A stretch of 64,000 nucleotides of DNA, from positions 1,178,001 through 1,242,000 of the forward strand of contig CP033784.1 in the NCBI GenBank assembly GCA_003955985.1, read 5' to 3'. How positions within the stretch are numbered: the stretch's first letter is position 1; the number at the start of each line of letters is the position of its first letter. Source of the DNA: Corynebacterium jeikeium (lineage in GTDB: Bacteria; Actinomycetota; Actinomycetes; Mycobacteriales; Mycobacteriaceae). Made by a program: the position numbers and the translations under genes. Below, in pieces: positions 11,836 to 21,858 of the stretch. The notes beneath the pieces are model-generated. The model was not told where the DNA came from. It ran no database searches and worked only from the letters and a program-made list of their open reading frames with translations.

Positions 11836-12663
11836 ATGGCTAATCCATTTGTAAAGCTGTGGAATTACTTGATGGCCGCTTTTGATTCCAAGATTGAGGA
11901 AAACGCTGATCCGAAGGTGCAGATTCAGCAGGCTATCGAGGATGCCCAGCGGCAGCACCAGGAACTATCGCAGCAGGCAGCGGCGGTGATTGGTAATCAG
12001 CGCCAGCTGGAAATGCGCCTTAACCGTCAGCTCGCTGAGATTGAGAAGCTGCAGGGGAACACTCGTCAGGCATTGCAGCTCGCTGACAAGGCTCGTGCTG
12101 AGGGGGATACCGCCAAGGCTACGGAGTATGAGAACGCAGCTGAGGCTTTCGCAGCTCAGTTGGTTACTGCTGAGCAGTCGGTAGAAGATTTGAAGGCTCT
12201 GCACGATCAGTCGCTGCAGCAGGCAGCCCAGGCTAAGAAGGCCGTCGAGCGTAATTCCATGCAGCTGCAGCAGAAGGTCGCGGAGCGCGCAAAGCTCCTC
12301 AGCCAGCTGGAGCAAGCAAAGATGCAGGAGAAGGTCTCTGAGTCCCTGCAGTCGATGAATCAGATTTCTTCGGGGGCTACACCTAATCTGGATCAGGTTC
12401 GTGACAAGATTGAGCGTCGTTACGCTAACGCTCTTGGTCAGGCTGAGCTGGCTCAGAACTCGGTTCAGGGGCGTATGGCTGAGGTAGAGGCCGCAGGCGT
12501 TCAGCTTGCTGGGCACTCTCGCCTGGAGCAAATCCGCGCAGAAATGAACGGTGGCAACGAGCTCTCTGGTGGCGAGGCTCAGAAGTCCATCGAGGGAAGC
12601 GCTGCCTCCAACGTTGACCCTGCTGTTGCTGAGCGCATGCGCCAGCTGCGTGAGGGCAATTAA
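11836..12663 (+). CDS. pspA: PspA/IM30 family membrane-stress protein
   Basis: PspA/IM30 proteins coat the inner face of the membrane and protect it under stress. The 275-aa protein is almost entirely helical coiled coil, rich in Gln, Glu, Ala and Lys, with the N-terminal amphipathic segment [20 protein letters not shown] used for membrane contact. In mycobacteria the gene follows clgR and is activated by ClgR; the same order here suggests the same control. The gene converges on bioN with only five bases between the stops. Confidence 0.9.
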   Translation: MANPFVKLWNYLMAAFDSKIEENADPKVQIQQAIEDAQRQHQELSQQAAAVIGNQRQLEMRLNRQLAEIEKLQGNTRQALQLADKARAEGDTAKATEYENAAEAFAAQLVTAEQSVEDLKALHDQSLQQAAQAKKAVERNSMQLQQKVAERAKLLSQLEQAKMQEKVSESLQSMNQISSGATPNLDQVRDKIERRYANALGQAELAQNSVQGRMAEVEAAGVQLAGHSRLEQIRAEMNGGNELSGGEAQKSIEGSAASNVDPAVAERMRQLREGN

Positions 12664-12668
12664 TTCTC

Positions 12669-13289
12669 CTACTCACCTTCGCCACGTGCGATTAGCGAAT
12701 CACCCATTGCCTTCGAGCGATTAATGGTTCGGATGACCACAGGTACGCCGAAGGCAATGATTGAGCCGGCAGCCCCTCGTGCTTTTCGAGCCTCCAGTAC
12801 CTCGGCAGCGGCCATAACCTGAAGCGGAATCATACGCAGCGTCAGCGATAGTGCGAGCGCGATGGTGTCGACTGGTAGGCCGAAACGGGCGAACGGCTTC
12901 ATCGCAGTGGTCAAAGTATCCATGATGTCGCTGACGCGGGTCGTCAGCGTTAGCAATATTGCCGCTGCGATTGCGGCGAGAAGCGCGAGGAAGGTCGTCA
13001 GCGCTTGCTCACCCCCGGCGCGCCACCACAGGAGAAGGGAAAGCAGCGCCAAAATGATTACGGCTCCACGGAGCTGTCGGAAAGCAACCATCGGTGGCAC
13101 CTTGGCCACCGCATAAGCGAGGGTGACAATTGCCAGGGCAATCGCCCCGCCTAGCCAGGTATCCACGAGAATCCCGGTGAGCAATAAAAATGCGATGACT
13201 ATGATTAGTTTGGGGGCCGTCGGGAGCCTGTGCGCAGGCGACTTATGGTTGAGGTAAAGCCCTAACGGGACATCGGCCGGATGAATCAT
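12669..13289 (-). CDS. bioN: ECF transporter transmembrane protein BioN
   Basis: BioN is the T component of the biotin energy-coupling-factor importer and joins the two ATPase subunits to BioY. The 206-aa protein has about five membrane helices. It shows the T-component coupling motifs as EARKARGA and the end motif SLIARGEGE. Its ATG overlaps the bioM stop (ATGA at 13286-13289), so the genes are translationally coupled. Order on the minus strand is bioY-bioM-bioN. Confidence 0.9.
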   Translation of the reverse strand: MIHPADVPLGLYLNHKSPAHRLPTAPKLIIVIAFLLLTGILVDTWLGGAIALAIVTLAYAVAKVPPMVAFRQLRGAVIILALLSLLLWWRAGGEQALTTFLALLAAIAAAILLTLTTRVSDIMDTLTTAMKPFARFGLPVDTIALALSLTLRMIPLQVMAAAEVLEARKARGAAGSIIAFGVPVVIRTINRSKAMGDSLIARGEGE

Positions 13290-13987
13290 GAGCGGCCTTC
13301 TTCCGCACGAGTCATATCGCTGACGTATCGGTCAATAACTTCCTTCGGCGCACCGTCGTCGACGATTTCTCCTGCGCTTACGCGGATAACCCGGTCGAAG
13401 TCCATAAGAAAATCCAGATCATGAGTGACCACGATAATTTGCTGCTCAAGCTGGGCGAAAATACTCCGAATGTGGAGACGATTGCGCAAGTCGAGGAGCG
13501 TAGTGGGCTCATCGGCAATAATGGTCGTGGGATTAAGAATTAACACTGCCGCCAGCGCCAGTAGCTGTTTTTGTCCACCCGAGAGCAAGTGTGGCGAGGC
13601 GTCAGCATGATTGGCGAGCCCAAATCGCTCAAGAGCTTCCTGCACCAGCTGGTTGCGCTCATCCTTTGGCAGTTTTCGCTTGCGTAGTGAAAAGGCAATG
13701 TCCTCTGCGACTGTCGGCATCACAATTTGGTTATCCGCATCAGAAAAGATGAAGCCGACATTCTTGCGAATTGCCTTTGCCTGCTTTGCGACATTCATGC
13801 CCTCATACGTGACCGTGCCACCAGTGACCGGGCCCAGGCCGTTAATGAGTCGCACCAGCGTGGACTTACCGCCACCGTTTTCGCCGATAATGCCAATGCG
13901 GTTCTCTGTGAGAGTTAGCGTGGTCGGCTTCAGTATCTGGCGTCCCGAATAGGTTGCGGACGCGCGGTCAAAAGCGATGGTGGGCAT
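13286..13987 (-). CDS. bioM: ECF transporter ATP-binding protein BioM
   Basis: BioM is the ABC ATPase of the biotin importer. Walker A is GENGGGKST, the signature is LLSGGQKQLLALA, and Walker B is TTIIADEPTT. The start is placed at ATG 13987 (MPTIAFDRAS), giving 233 aa. The frame remains open to 14122, but this would overlap bioY by about 100 bases and add sequence unlike an ABC domain. It overlaps bioN by four bases. Nothing suggests another substrate, because bioY is directly upstream. Confidence 0.92.
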   Translation of the reverse strand: MPTIAFDRASATYSGRQILKPTTLTLTENRIGIIGENGGGKSTLVRLINGLGPVTGGTVTYEGMNVAKQAKAIRKNVGFIFSDADNQIVMPTVAEDIAFSLRKRKLPKDERNQLVQEALERFGLANHADASPHLLSGGQKQLLALAAVLILNPTTIIADEPTTLLDLRNRLHIRSIFAQLEQQIIVVTHDLDFLMDFDRVIRVSAGEIVDDGAPKEVIDRYVSDMTRAEEGRS

Positions 13988-14021
13988 AGTGCGACTCGAG
14001 ACCCTTTCTAATTCTGTGGGG

Positions 14022-14639
14022 TTAATTGCCCGAGGTGGCTGCTTCCTTAACCAAACGACTTTGCTTACGGTTGGCAGCGTCGGGAAGCAAATCAGGGAAA
14101 GCCTGCAGTACGGCAGTAGCAATAAGCGCGGCTACGACAACCTTTGCCACGTCGCCTGGGATAAACGGGACGTTGGTAATCAGTGCGTCGGTGAAGCTAA
14201 GTCCCATACGCCAAGTCAATCCGACAGATCCGAAGAAGTACTGTAGTAGAACTCCGACGAGGCCTGCGCCGATGAAGACGCTGATTCGTGAAACCTTCGC
14301 CCGTGGTGCTTGCTGGGCAATCGCGCCGATTGCGAAACCGGCAATTAAATAGCCGACAATGTAACCCACGGTAGGGCCGGGGAGTGCGGCGAGAAGTGGT
14401 TTCCAGCCCGCCATGTTTGGGACACCCACGAGACCAACAGCCAGGAACAGGGTAGTGGCGAGGCCGCCACGTTTGAATCCGAGAATCATCCCGGCCAGTG
14501 CGATGCCCATGTTCTGTAGCACGATTGGCACGCCGAGGCCGCCAACGGGAATGGCAATGCCGCCGAGCACGATGATTAGTGCTGCGAAAGCAGCGATAAT
14601 AGTGAGGTCATACACCTTGGAATTATTCACAGCTCTCAT
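14022..14639 (-). CDS. bioY: biotin transporter substrate-binding subunit BioY
   Basis: BioY is the membrane S component that captures biotin. The 205-aa protein has six hydrophobic helices and the family pattern GGIAIPVGGLGVPIVLQNMG followed by GLVGVPNMAGW. ATG 14639 is preferred because AGGGG sits six bases upstream; an in-frame start at 14747 would run across the promoter region. It heads the bioYMN operon and is divergent from the DUF3046 gene, sharing a short control region with a BioQ-like operator. Confidence 0.93.
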   Translation of the reverse strand: MRAVNNSKVYDLTIIAAFAALIIVLGGIAIPVGGLGVPIVLQNMGIALAGMILGFKRGGLATTLFLAVGLVGVPNMAGWKPLLAALPGPTVGYIVGYLIAGFAIGAIAQQAPRAKVSRISVFIGAGLVGVLLQYFFGSVGLTWRMGLSFTDALITNVPFIPGDVAKVVVAALIATAVLQAFPDLLPDAANRKQSRLVKEAATSGN

Positions 14640-14654
14640 CTTAAACCCCTGAGT

Positions 14655-14667
14655 TGAGCACTGTTCA
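14655..14667. promoter_or_regulatory. candidate BioQ operator before bioYMN
   Basis: TGAGCACTGTTCA reads on the minus strand as TGAAC-N3-GCTCA, a 13-bp near-palindrome. It resembles the TGAAC-N3-GTTAC motif known for BioQ, the TetR-type biotin repressor of corynebacteria. It lies 16 bases upstream of the bioY ATG. This is inference from motif similarity. Confidence 0.5.
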
Positions 14668-14745
14668 GGCAGGGGGCCGGGGATTCGTCTATGCAAAAAG
14701 GCGCCCAGGTAGGTATCAGTGACAGGTATCTTGTACGTTGGTCTC

Positions 14746-14952
14746 ATGCGATTGGCCGATTTTCACAACTTCGTCAACCACGAATTTGGGCCTCAGCACG
14801 GTCCGTGGCTGTTGCATTCCCACGTACTGATGGAATATGGAAAAACTCCCGCGGAACTGCTCGAGGACGGGGTCGAACCTCGGGATATCTGGTGGGCGCT
14901 GTGTAGGGAACACGATATTCCTGAAGACCGCTGGTACGGTCCTGACGAATAG
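14746..14952 (+). CDS. DUF3046 domain-containing protein
   Basis: This is a 68-aa conserved protein of unknown function, typically found just upstream of recA in Actinomycetota. It starts MRLADFHNFVNHEFG and ends EDRWYGPDE, with a WWALCREHDIPEDRW core. ATG 14746 is preferred over an in-frame upstream start at 14719, which would add nine residues outside the conserved domain. No membrane segment or metal motif is visible. Confidence 0.85.
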   Translation: MRLADFHNFVNHEFGPQHGPWLLHSHVLMEYGKTPAELLEDGVEPRDIWWALCREHDIPEDRWYGPDE

Positions 14953-15268
14953 GTTCCGGCGTAGACGACGGTGAATGCTTGCCGACGGCTCTTGCGTGTC
15001 GTTGCCATTCGAACAGGGTTTCGCATATTATCGAAAGTGCTGATGAAGTCAATCCGTCTGATTCGGTATAACTTCCGGGTGTAACCGGCAGTAGAGGTGT
15101 CGCGGACCAATTTGGAACCGGAACGGCTAGTTTCGCGCCTAATTAAGTGTGAGCGAAGTTTCTGTTTTGGATGAAAATCGGGAGACACATTCTCTGAGTA
15201 CGGCTCCAGAACCCGATACCGTACGCGACAATGACCGCGACAATGACAATGAGGAAGAACAACGAACT
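14953..15268 (+). other. recA upstream region
   Basis: This 316-base stretch between DUF3046 and recA holds the candidate LexA box at 15009-15024. From 15149 the frame is open into recA for 40 codons, ending in an Asp/Asn/Glu-rich stretch with a repeated CGACAATGAC. I do not count this as coding because RecA homologues begin at the MARKK start. I see no separate gene here. Confidence 0.6.
15009..15024. promoter_or_regulatory. candidate LexA (SOS) box upstream of recA
   Basis: TCGAACAGGGTTTCGC matches 10 of 12 fixed positions of the actinobacterial TCGAAC-N4-GTTCGA box. It lies about 245 bases before the recA ATG, so the leader would be long. Confidence 0.6.
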
Positions 15269-16372
15269 ATGGCTCGTAAGAAGGCTACGGCTTCGAACCA
15301 GGGCAATGATCGCCTGAAGGCGCTCGATGTAGCTCTGGCGAACATTGAGAAGGACTTTGGTAAGGGTGCAGTTATGCGCCTGGGGGACGACAATCGTCCT
15401 CCAATTCAGGTTATTCCCTCCGGCAATATCGCTATCGACGTGGCCTTGGGCCTGGGCGGGTTCCCGCGTGGTCGTATCGTAGAAATCTATGGTCCAGAAT
15501 CCTCAGGTAAGACCACAGTCGCACTGCATGCTATTGCAGAGGCGCAGCGGCAGGGCGGTATTGCCGCATTTATTGATGCGGAGCATGCGCTGGATCCGGT
15601 TTATGCGCGCAAGCTTGGAGTAGATACGGACAACCTTCTGGTATCCCAACCAGATACCGGTGAGCAGGCACTTGAGATTACAGATATGTTGGTGCGTTCC
15701 GGTGCTATTGACATCATCGTGGTTGACTCGGTGGCCGCGTTGACTCCGAAGGCTGAAATCGACGGTGAAATGGGCGATTCCCACGTTGGCCTGCAGGCGC
15801 GGTTGATGAGTCAGGCGCTGCGCAAGATGACTGGTGCGCTGTCCCACACCGGCACCACTGCCATCTTCATTAACCAGCTGCGTGAAAAGATTGGCGTCAT
15901 GTTCGGCTCTCCTGAGACCACCACGGGTGGTAAAGCACTGAAGTTCTACGCTTCCGTTCGCTGTGACGTACGCCGAATTCAGACGTTGAAGGACGGCCAG
16001 GATGCGGTGGGTAACCGCACGCGCTTGAAGGTAGTCAAGAACAAGGTGTCGCCGCCGTTCAAGCAGGCAGAGTTTGACATCATCTACGGCGAGGGCATTT
16101 CGCGTGAGGGCTCGTTGATTGACATGGGCGTTGATAACGGCATTGTCAAGAAGTCCGGTTCGTGGTTTACCTACGAGGGCGATCAGTTGGGTCAGGGCAA
16201 GGAAAAGGCTCGTATGCACCTGCGCGAGAATCCAGAAATTGCCCAGGAAATCGAAGTCAAGATTAAGAAGAAGCTCGGTGTCGGGGAATTCGCGGAGGTC
16301 GAGGATGAGACCGATATCGATGCCCCTGTCGATGTCGTGCCGGACATCGACTTCGATGATTTGGAAGACTAG
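15269..16372 (+). CDS. recA: recombinase RecA
   Basis: RecA forms ATP-dependent filaments on single-stranded DNA, drives strand exchange and triggers LexA self-cleavage. Walker [10 protein letters not shown] is at residues 75-83; loop regions [19 protein letters not shown] and the MAW-type [13 protein letters not shown] are intact. ATG 15269 gives 367 aa starting MARKKATAS, as in relatives; GAGGAAG lies 11 bases upstream. The C-terminal tail is acidic (DIDFDDLED), typical of RecA. recX follows after 43 bases. Confidence 0.97.
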   Translation: MARKKATASNQGNDRLKALDVALANIEKDFGKGAVMRLGDDNRPPIQVIPSGNIAIDVALGLGGFPRGRIVEIYGPESSGKTTVALHAIAEAQRQGGIAAFIDAEHALDPVYARKLGVDTDNLLVSQPDTGEQALEITDMLVRSGAIDIIVVDSVAALTPKAEIDGEMGDSHVGLQARLMSQALRKMTGALSHTGTTAIFINQLREKIGVMFGSPETTTGGKALKFYASVRCDVRRIQTLKDGQDAVGNRTRLKVVKNKVSPPFKQAEFDIIYGEGISREGSLIDMGVDNGIVKKSGSWFTYEGDQLGQGKEKARMHLRENPEIAQEIEVKIKKKLGVGEFAEVEDETDIDAPVDVVPDIDFDDLED

Positions 16373-16415
16373 CTAGCTCACGGCGTAGTGCCGCGACACA
16401 CGAAAAGAGAGGACC

Positions 16416-17024
16416 GTGGAGGATCGTAACGGCCGCGATGTGCGGGAGACTATCGAAAAGCTTGCTCAGCAGATTGCGGAAGCTGACGGTGGTTCGCTCT
16501 ACGATGCGGGTCGTGAGGAATCCAAGGCCCCGATTCGTGCTAAGGCACTGCGCTTGCTCGATCAGCGAATGCGTTCCCGCAAGGAACTCGTAGAAAGGCT
16601 CGAGGCAGTCGAGGAGTTTCCAACCTCGATGATTGAAGAAGTCGTTGATGACCTGACCCGAAGTGGATTGGTTAATGACGAGCTTTTCGCATCCGAATGG
16701 GTGCGGCAGCGCTTTGCCAGTCGCGGCAAGTCGAAGATGGTTTTGAACCGGGAGCTGCAGGAAAAAGGCATTGATGCTTCTCTTCGTGCAGATGCGTTGG
16801 AGCAGATTACGCACAACGCGGAAGAAGAAGTCGCCCGGAAGCTAGCGGCGAAGAAAGCGGCCACTATTAAAACAGTGGCACCTGACTTCAACTCCAAGCA
16901 AAAGGATTTACGCAAAGTCGTCGGTGTGCTGGCGCGGCGCGGTTTCCCCTCTGAATTGTCCATGAGCATTGCTCGGGATCAGTTAGAAGAGCGATACCGG
17001 GAACTCGAAGAGGACACAGATTAG
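16416..17024 (+). CDS. recX: regulatory protein RecX
   Basis: RecX binds RecA filaments and limits their activity. The 202-aa protein is rich in charged helices. The core is the repeated three-helix module typical of RecX (ALRLLDQRMRSRKELVERL, then DLTRSGLVNDELFASEWVRQ). GTG 16416 follows AAAAGAGAGG. The gene lies directly downstream of recA, probably cotranscribed, as in most Actinomycetota. Confidence 0.93.
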   Translation: MEDRNGRDVRETIEKLAQQIAEADGGSLYDAGREESKAPIRAKALRLLDQRMRSRKELVERLEAVEEFPTSMIEEVVDDLTRSGLVNDELFASEWVRQRFASRGKSKMVLNRELQEKGIDASLRADALEQITHNAEEEVARKLAAKKAATIKTVAPDFNSKQKDLRKVVGVLARRGFPSELSMSIARDQLEERYRELEEDTD

Positions 17025-17130
17025 CGCCGGTGCCACCGCACGCCGGATTAGCACGCCGGCTGCGGACCCGTCAGGTTTAAAGGGGTCGCTGATTGGGGAA
17101 ATGGGCCATAAACAGCTAACCTAAACTGCC

Positions 17131-18678
17131 GTGACTACCCCTTCTTTGAACTCTCAGCAGCAGTCTTCGCCTCGCACATATGAGGTACGTACGTTCGGTT
17201 GTCAGATGAACGTCCATGACTCGGAACGACTGTCTGGCTTGCTGGAAGAAAACGGTTATGTAGCGGCTGCAGAAGGCGATAATCCTGATCTGGTCGTTTT
17301 CAACACCTGTGCCGTTCGAGAGAATGCGGACAATCGCCTCTATGGCACATTGGGACAGCTCAAACCGGTCAAGGATGCTCACCCAGGCATGCAGATTGCC
17401 GTCGGTGGCTGCTTGGCCCAGAAGGATAAGGACGTCGTCGTAAAGAAGGCCCCATGGGTGGACGTAGTCTTCGGCACGCATAACTTGGGTTCGTTGCCAG
17501 CTTTGTTGGAACGCGCCGCTCATAATGACCGGGCTGAAGTCGAGATTAAGGACGCGCTGGAAGAATTTCCCTCGGTGCTGCCGGCCAAGCGTGAATCCAC
17601 TTACGCAGGTTGGGTGAGTATTTCCGTAGGCTGCAATAACACGTGCACCTTCTGCATCGTCCCCAGTTTGCGTGGTAAGGAACGCGATCGTCGTCCGGGC
17701 GAGATTCTCGCTGAGGTACAGGCACTCGTGGAGCAGGGCGTTACTGACGTCACCCTCCTCGGACAGAATGTCAACGCCTATGGTGTTAACTTCGCCGACC
17801 CTGACATGGAACGCGACCGCTCGGCTTTTTCCAAGTTGTTGCGCGCCTGCGGCCAGATTGAGGGGTTGGAGCGCGTGCGCTTTACGTCTCCGCACCCAGC
17901 TGAGTTCACCGATGATGTCATCGACGCTATGGCGGAGACACCGAATGTGGTTCATCAGCTACACATGCCACTACAGTCCGGTTCCGACCGAGTGCTGAAA
18001 GACATGCGCCGTTCCTACCGCACCAAGAAATTCCTGGGAATTCTGGAGAAGGTTAGGGAAAAAATGCCGGACGCGGCCATTACCACTGACATCATTGTCG
18101 GTTTCCCAGGCGAGACCGAAGAGGACTTCCAGCAAACTCTCGACGTGGTGGAAAAGGCTCGTTTTAGCTCGGCGTTCACCTTCCAATACTCGCCTCGCCC
18201 GGGAACTCCGGCGGCGACCATGACTGATCAGGTTCCACCAGAGGTTGTGAAAGAACGCTATGGTCGGCTGCTAGCGCTTCAGGAGCGTATTTCCGAGGAA
18301 GAAAACGCCAAGCTCGTCGGTCGGGAAGTTGAGCTGCTGGTCAGCCAGTCCGATGGGCGTAAAAATGCGGAGACTCATCGCATGTCAGGTCGGAGTCGGG
18401 ATGGCCGCCTGGTGCACTTCAGCCCGTCGGAAAGCGAACCAGGCGTCGTCGACCGCAAGATTCGCCCAGGTGATTACGTGACAGTGCGTGTGACCGACTC
18501 CGCACCGCACTTCCTCATTGCTGACTCCGGTGTGCTCACACACCGCCGCACTAAGGCGGGGGATAATGTAGAGGTCGGTCAGACTCCGACGACCGCTCCG
18601 ATTGGAGTTGGTCTGGGCTTGCCAAAGATTGGACGCCCGGAGAAAACGAGTGTAAGTGAGGGATGCGGCTGTGAGTAG
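17131..18678 (+). CDS. miaB: tRNA-2-methylthio-N6-dimethylallyladenosine synthase MiaB
   Basis: MiaB adds the 2-methylthio group to i6A37 of tRNAs reading codons that start with U. It is a radical-SAM enzyme with two Fe-S clusters. The N-terminal cluster uses Cys in [23 protein letters not shown] and GGCLAQKD; the radical-[11 protein letters not shown] motif follows near residue 169. A C-terminal TRAM domain is present ([19 protein letters not shown]). 515 aa is normal. miaA, which makes its substrate, lies 3 kb downstream. The end overlaps the next gene by 8 bases. Confidence 0.96.
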   Translation: MTTPSLNSQQQSSPRTYEVRTFGCQMNVHDSERLSGLLEENGYVAAAEGDNPDLVVFNTCAVRENADNRLYGTLGQLKPVKDAHPGMQIAVGGCLAQKDKDVVVKKAPWVDVVFGTHNLGSLPALLERAAHNDRAEVEIKDALEEFPSVLPAKRESTYAGWVSISVGCNNTCTFCIVPSLRGKERDRRPGEILAEVQALVEQGVTDVTLLGQNVNAYGVNFADPDMERDRSAFSKLLRACGQIEGLERVRFTSPHPAEFTDDVIDAMAETPNVVHQLHMPLQSGSDRVLKDMRRSYRTKKFLGILEKVREKMPDAAITTDIIVGFPGETEEDFQQTLDVVEKARFSSAFTFQYSPRPGTPAATMTDQVPPEVVKERYGRLLALQERISEEENAKLVGREVELLVSQSDGRKNAETHRMSGRSRDGRLVHFSPSESEPGVVDRKIRPGDYVTVRVTDSAPHFLIADSGVLTHRRTKAGDNVEVGQTPTTAPIGVGLGLPKIGRPEKTSVSEGCGCE

Positions 18679-19420
18679 TGACAAGGCTTCGCCGGAAAGT
18701 GATATGGAATCCACTAGCGAGCAGTCGGTGGAATCCGCGCAGGCGTTGCGGGTTCAGGAGCGCAAGGCCGCTGGCGAGCTGGACCTCGGCCGTGCGGAGA
18801 TTCCGATGATGGTTGCCGTCATCGGCCTCATTACGAGTTTCTTCCTTCCGCACTCGGGCGTTGTTTTGGGCTTTGATGTGTTGCTGGATACGGATGTTGC
18901 GCATCAGTACTTCACGACTCGACCGGAGCGAATTTACTCCATTCTCGTGGTGGTAGGTGTCTTGCTAGCTATTGCCACGCTGATTACGCGGACGACGATT
19001 CTCGCATTCGTCACCTGGTTTTTTGCCTGTATTCAGATGGTCTACTCAGTCTTCGCTGGTTGGATGCGTCAGTCTCGTCCACAGGAACTGGCCGGCGAGG
19101 GTATTTCCTTCGGCCTGATGCTCGGTATTTTCTGCAGTTTTCTACTGGCCATCTCCGTGACTTTCATCGCTTTCCGACGTAGTAAGGAGCAGCTCGCAAT
19201 CGCGACGAAACGTCGCAAGCACGCTGACACCGATCCGGTACTGCGCGCGCAGCAGGTTTACCTGCGGGCGGGCCTGACCCCGAATACGACTACGGATGTT
19301 GAGGTCGTCGACGACCGCCGTGAACGCGCTCGCCGACGCAATCGTGTCCAGCAGGGCAGTAGCGCGGATAATGTCTCTCAGCAGACCGGCGAAAAGGACG
19401 AACAGGTCAGCGACGAGTAG
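18671..19420 (+). CDS. conserved membrane protein, Rv2732c-like position
   Basis: The function is unknown. The 249-aa protein has a soluble N-terminus of about 45 residues, four hydrophobic helices between about residues 45 and 175, then a basic tail with [22 protein letters not shown] 18671 is chosen because GAGGGA lies 8 bases upstream; it overlaps the miaB end by 8 bases, implying coupling. Mycobacteria carry a membrane protein at the same place between miaB and miaA. A strong terminator follows. Confidence 0.75.
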   Translation: MSSDKASPESDMESTSEQSVESAQALRVQERKAAGELDLGRAEIPMMVAVIGLITSFFLPHSGVVLGFDVLLDTDVAHQYFTTRPERIYSILVVVGVLLAIATLITRTTILAFVTWFFACIQMVYSVFAGWMRQSRPQELAGEGISFGLMLGIFCSFLLAISVTFIAFRRSKEQLAIATKRRKHADTDPVLRAQQVYLRAGLTPNTTTDVEVVDDRRERARRRNRVQQGSSADNVSQQTGEKDEQVSDE

Positions 19421-19449
19421 TGAGACTTTTTAACTAGCGCAGTAAGTAT

Positions 19450-19487
19450 GGGGCTCTCTTCCATTCCGGAAGAGAGCCCCTTACTTT
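19450..19487 (+). terminator. terminator after the miaB/membrane-protein unit
   Basis: The perfect 13-bp stem GGGGCTCTCTTCC (19450-19462) pairs with 19468-19480 across the 5-base loop ATTCC. TTACTTTT follows. On the minus strand it could also serve the convergent DUF349 gene ending at 19586. Confidence 0.88.
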
Positions 19488-19585
19488 TAACCATCGACGC
19501 GTTGCCAGCGCGTAGCTGAGCCAGGATTCTGTTGCGGACGCCGGAGAGCGAGAACCTGCTTCCCCCGACACACAACTAGCTTCTG

Positions 19586-20950
19586 TTAGAGCTCCTTGAG
19601 AGTCTCCGCGGCCTGCTCTGCCCACTGGTGCCACTGCTCGGCCTGTTCACGGGCCTTGGCGGCCTGAGAAGTCTTGCCCTTCGCCTCGAGTTCGGCAGCC
19701 TTCTGCTCAAACTCGGCCGCGCGGTCGGCGAACTGTTGGACGCGAGCCTGCGCTTCGGGGTCGGTGCGGCGCCACTGCGAATCGGCCGCGTCCGAGACGC
19801 GCTTTTCCAGTGCGCCAATGCGGTTTTCGTACTCGCGCACACGACCGCGCGGTACAAAGCCGATGGCATCCCACTTCTCTTGCAGATGACGTAGTTCGTT
19901 GCGAGCGTGCTCGAGGCCCTTGGACGGATCAATGCGGTCTTCGTACTCGGCCAGCAGGGCATCCTTGGCTGCGGCGTTTTCCTCGAACTCCTTGTCGCGG
20001 GCGGCGTTGACCGCATTACGAGCACCAAAGAACTCGTCCTGGGCGGCCTTGAACTGTGCCCAGAGCTTGTCGTCCACCTCGCGTGGGGCTCGACCAGCAG
20101 CCTTCCACTCAGCCATCAAGTCGCGGAAAGCAGCAGCGGTGCCACCCCAATCAGTGGAAGACTTTAGCGCTTCAGCTCGCTCAATGATGTCCTCTTTCGC
20201 GCGGCGAGCTGCAGCACGGTTGCGATCCAGCTCCGCAAAATGGGAACCTCGGCGGCGGTTAAAAGAATCGCGTGCACGGGAGTAACGGCGCCAGAGCTGG
20301 TCATCAGTCTTGCGGTCGATTCCGCGGATCTGCTTCCATTCCGTGAGAATCTCGCGGATACGGTCGCCGGCGACCTTCCACTCGGTGGAGTTCTCCGCCA
20401 ATTCTTCGGCTTCTGCAGCGAGCTCCTCCTTGCGAGCGATGGCCTTCTTACGGCGTTCTGCCTTGTCATGTGCGACCTTCTCCTCCGCGACATGGGAGGA
20501 GGCGATAACCTCTGCAAGGCGCTTATCCAGCGCATCGATATCGCCAAGAACCGTGGCAGTAGCGAGGCTTTCACGCAGTTCAGCGGCGTTGTGGGAAATG
20601 GTCTGTGCCTCCTGTGGGTGGGAGGCAATGCGAGACTCCAACAGCTCGACTTCGGTGGCCAGATCCTCGTAGCGCTTGCCGTAGTGGGCATAGCCCTCTT
20701 CCACGGTGCCGGCCTGCCAGGAACCAATATTGCGCTCACCGGCGCTGGTGATTAGCCAAACAGTGCCGTCTTCGTCAATACGGCCAAACTTCTTCGGGTC
20801 ATTGTGGACAGTATGTGCCGCAACAGCCGATCCTGCGGGCGCTGCAGCAGCTCCAGGGGCCTTACGATGAGCCGGCATCGCGCCTGGTCGAGGCCCTGGA
20901 CGTGGACCCGGGCGTGGACCTGGCTTAGGGGAATTGCTGGTACCGGTCAT
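19586..20950 (-). CDS. DUF349 domain-containing protein
   Basis: This 454-aa protein begins with a Pro/Gly/Arg-rich tail (repeats of [10 protein letters not shown]) and an Ala-rich linker. About 370 helical, highly charged residues follow, made of several DUF349 repeats with the pattern W-x-G...Lys-x-L-W-x-(R/Q)F-x-A (for example [19 protein letters not shown] and [19 protein letters not shown]). DUF349 proteins are conserved in Actinomycetota; their role is not settled. ATG 20950 (MTGTSNSPK) is preferred over an in-frame start at 21013. The gene is alone on the minus strand between miaB and miaA. Confidence 0.85.
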   Translation of the reverse strand: MTGTSNSPKPGPRPGPRPGPRPGAMPAHRKAPGAAAAPAGSAVAAHTVHNDPKKFGRIDEDGTVWLITSAGERNIGSWQAGTVEEGYAHYGKRYEDLATEVELLESRIASHPQEAQTISHNAAELRESLATATVLGDIDALDKRLAEVIASSHVAEEKVAHDKAERRKKAIARKEELAAEAEELAENSTEWKVAGDRIREILTEWKQIRGIDRKTDDQLWRRYSRARDSFNRRRGSHFAELDRNRAAARRAKEDIIERAEALKSSTDWGGTAAAFRDLMAEWKAAGRAPREVDDKLWAQFKAAQDEFFGARNAVNAARDKEFEENAAAKDALLAEYEDRIDPSKGLEHARNELRHLQEKWDAIGFVPRGRVREYENRIGALEKRVSDAADSQWRRTDPEAQARVQQFADRAAEFEQKAAELEAKGKTSQAAKAREQAEQWHQWAEQAAETLKEL

Positions 20951-21111
20951 AGTAGGTAAACCTCTTCCAATCTTCATGCAGAACTGCCGCGCGACACGGC
21001 TGCCATCAAACACTTGCGGTATCAGTTCGAGTATCCCAAAAATTCTGGCACAGCGCGCGTAACCCCGCCGGAATAAGGCATCGGCTAGCCCCTCACGGTA
21101 GCGTTGAGGAC

Positions 21112-21816
21112 GTGAATTTCCGTTTTCCTCGGCTTGTTATCGTTCCGCGTGCGCTCCTCATCGTCGAGGAGCTGGGCGGTTCTGCACCCACTGCCACGGA
21201 ACTGCGGAAGTGTGCCCGACAGGCCGTCGCAACGCTGTGGGCACATGACGAACCCGCGGAGCCCGGCGCGGTCGCCATCATCACCGGCACGTTGCCGGAG
21301 GAGCCATCGCATGAGCCCAACAAGCCGGGAAGTTTCCGCCCGTATGGGGTTGATGTCACGGTGTCCGGCGGTACCGAATTGCCAGAGCTGCTGGGACGCT
21401 GGCTCATCGAAGACTACGCGCGACGTATTCCTGCCGGTCACACTGGCCACATTCTTCAGTCAGCGTGCTTCGAATCCATCGCTGAGGCGCTCGGTGCCGG
21501 TTACACGCGTCTGCTCGTGCTTGTCGACGGCGCATTCGGTCTTGCGGACGAATCCCCGGTCGGCGCAATTGAGGGCGCAGCGGAAGTTGATGCGCTGTGC
21601 AGCCAGATTGCGGGTCAGGAGTGCTCCACCGTTAACGTGGAAAATGCTGAGTTTCCAGCTCCTGGCGAGTACGCGGCCGAGTTATGGCTGCAGCTGAGCA
21701 AAGCTGCTGAAAGCTGGAATGGGGTAGGAATGGCCGTCGTAAAGCGTGTGTACTATGACGGCGCGCCCTACGGCATCGGTTACCACGTGGCCAGCTGGCT
21801 GTGTGTTGCGAAGTAA
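21112..21816 (+). CDS. conserved hypothetical protein, Rv2728c-like, upstream of miaA
   Basis: The function is unknown. The 234-aa protein starts with a hydrophobic beta strand ([18 protein letters not shown]), has a central [13 protein letters not shown] and ends [14 protein letters not shown]. The general pattern recalls the class III extradiol dioxygenase-like fold, but I see no full metal site. It holds the same position as Rv2728c in mycobacteria, just ahead of miaA. GTG 21112 is the first start after the short gap from the divergent DUF349 gene. Confidence 0.7.
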   Translation: MNFRFPRLVIVPRALLIVEELGGSAPTATELRKCARQAVATLWAHDEPAEPGAVAIITGTLPEEPSHEPNKPGSFRPYGVDVTVSGGTELPELLGRWLIEDYARRIPAGHTGHILQSACFESIAEALGAGYTRLLVLVDGAFGLADESPVGAIEGAAEVDALCSQIAGQECSTVNVENAEFPAPGEYAAELWLQLSKAAESWNGVGMAVVKRVYYDGAPYGIGYHVASWLCVAK

Positions 21817-21858
21817 TAGCGTGCGTTTTCAAGTTTGTGCAGGAGTGTGAACTGAGTA

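Noticed and set aside
15149..15268. 40-codon in-frame extension of recA
   Set aside because: RecA homologues start at MARKK-type sequences; the extension is low complexity. A different start cannot be fully excluded.
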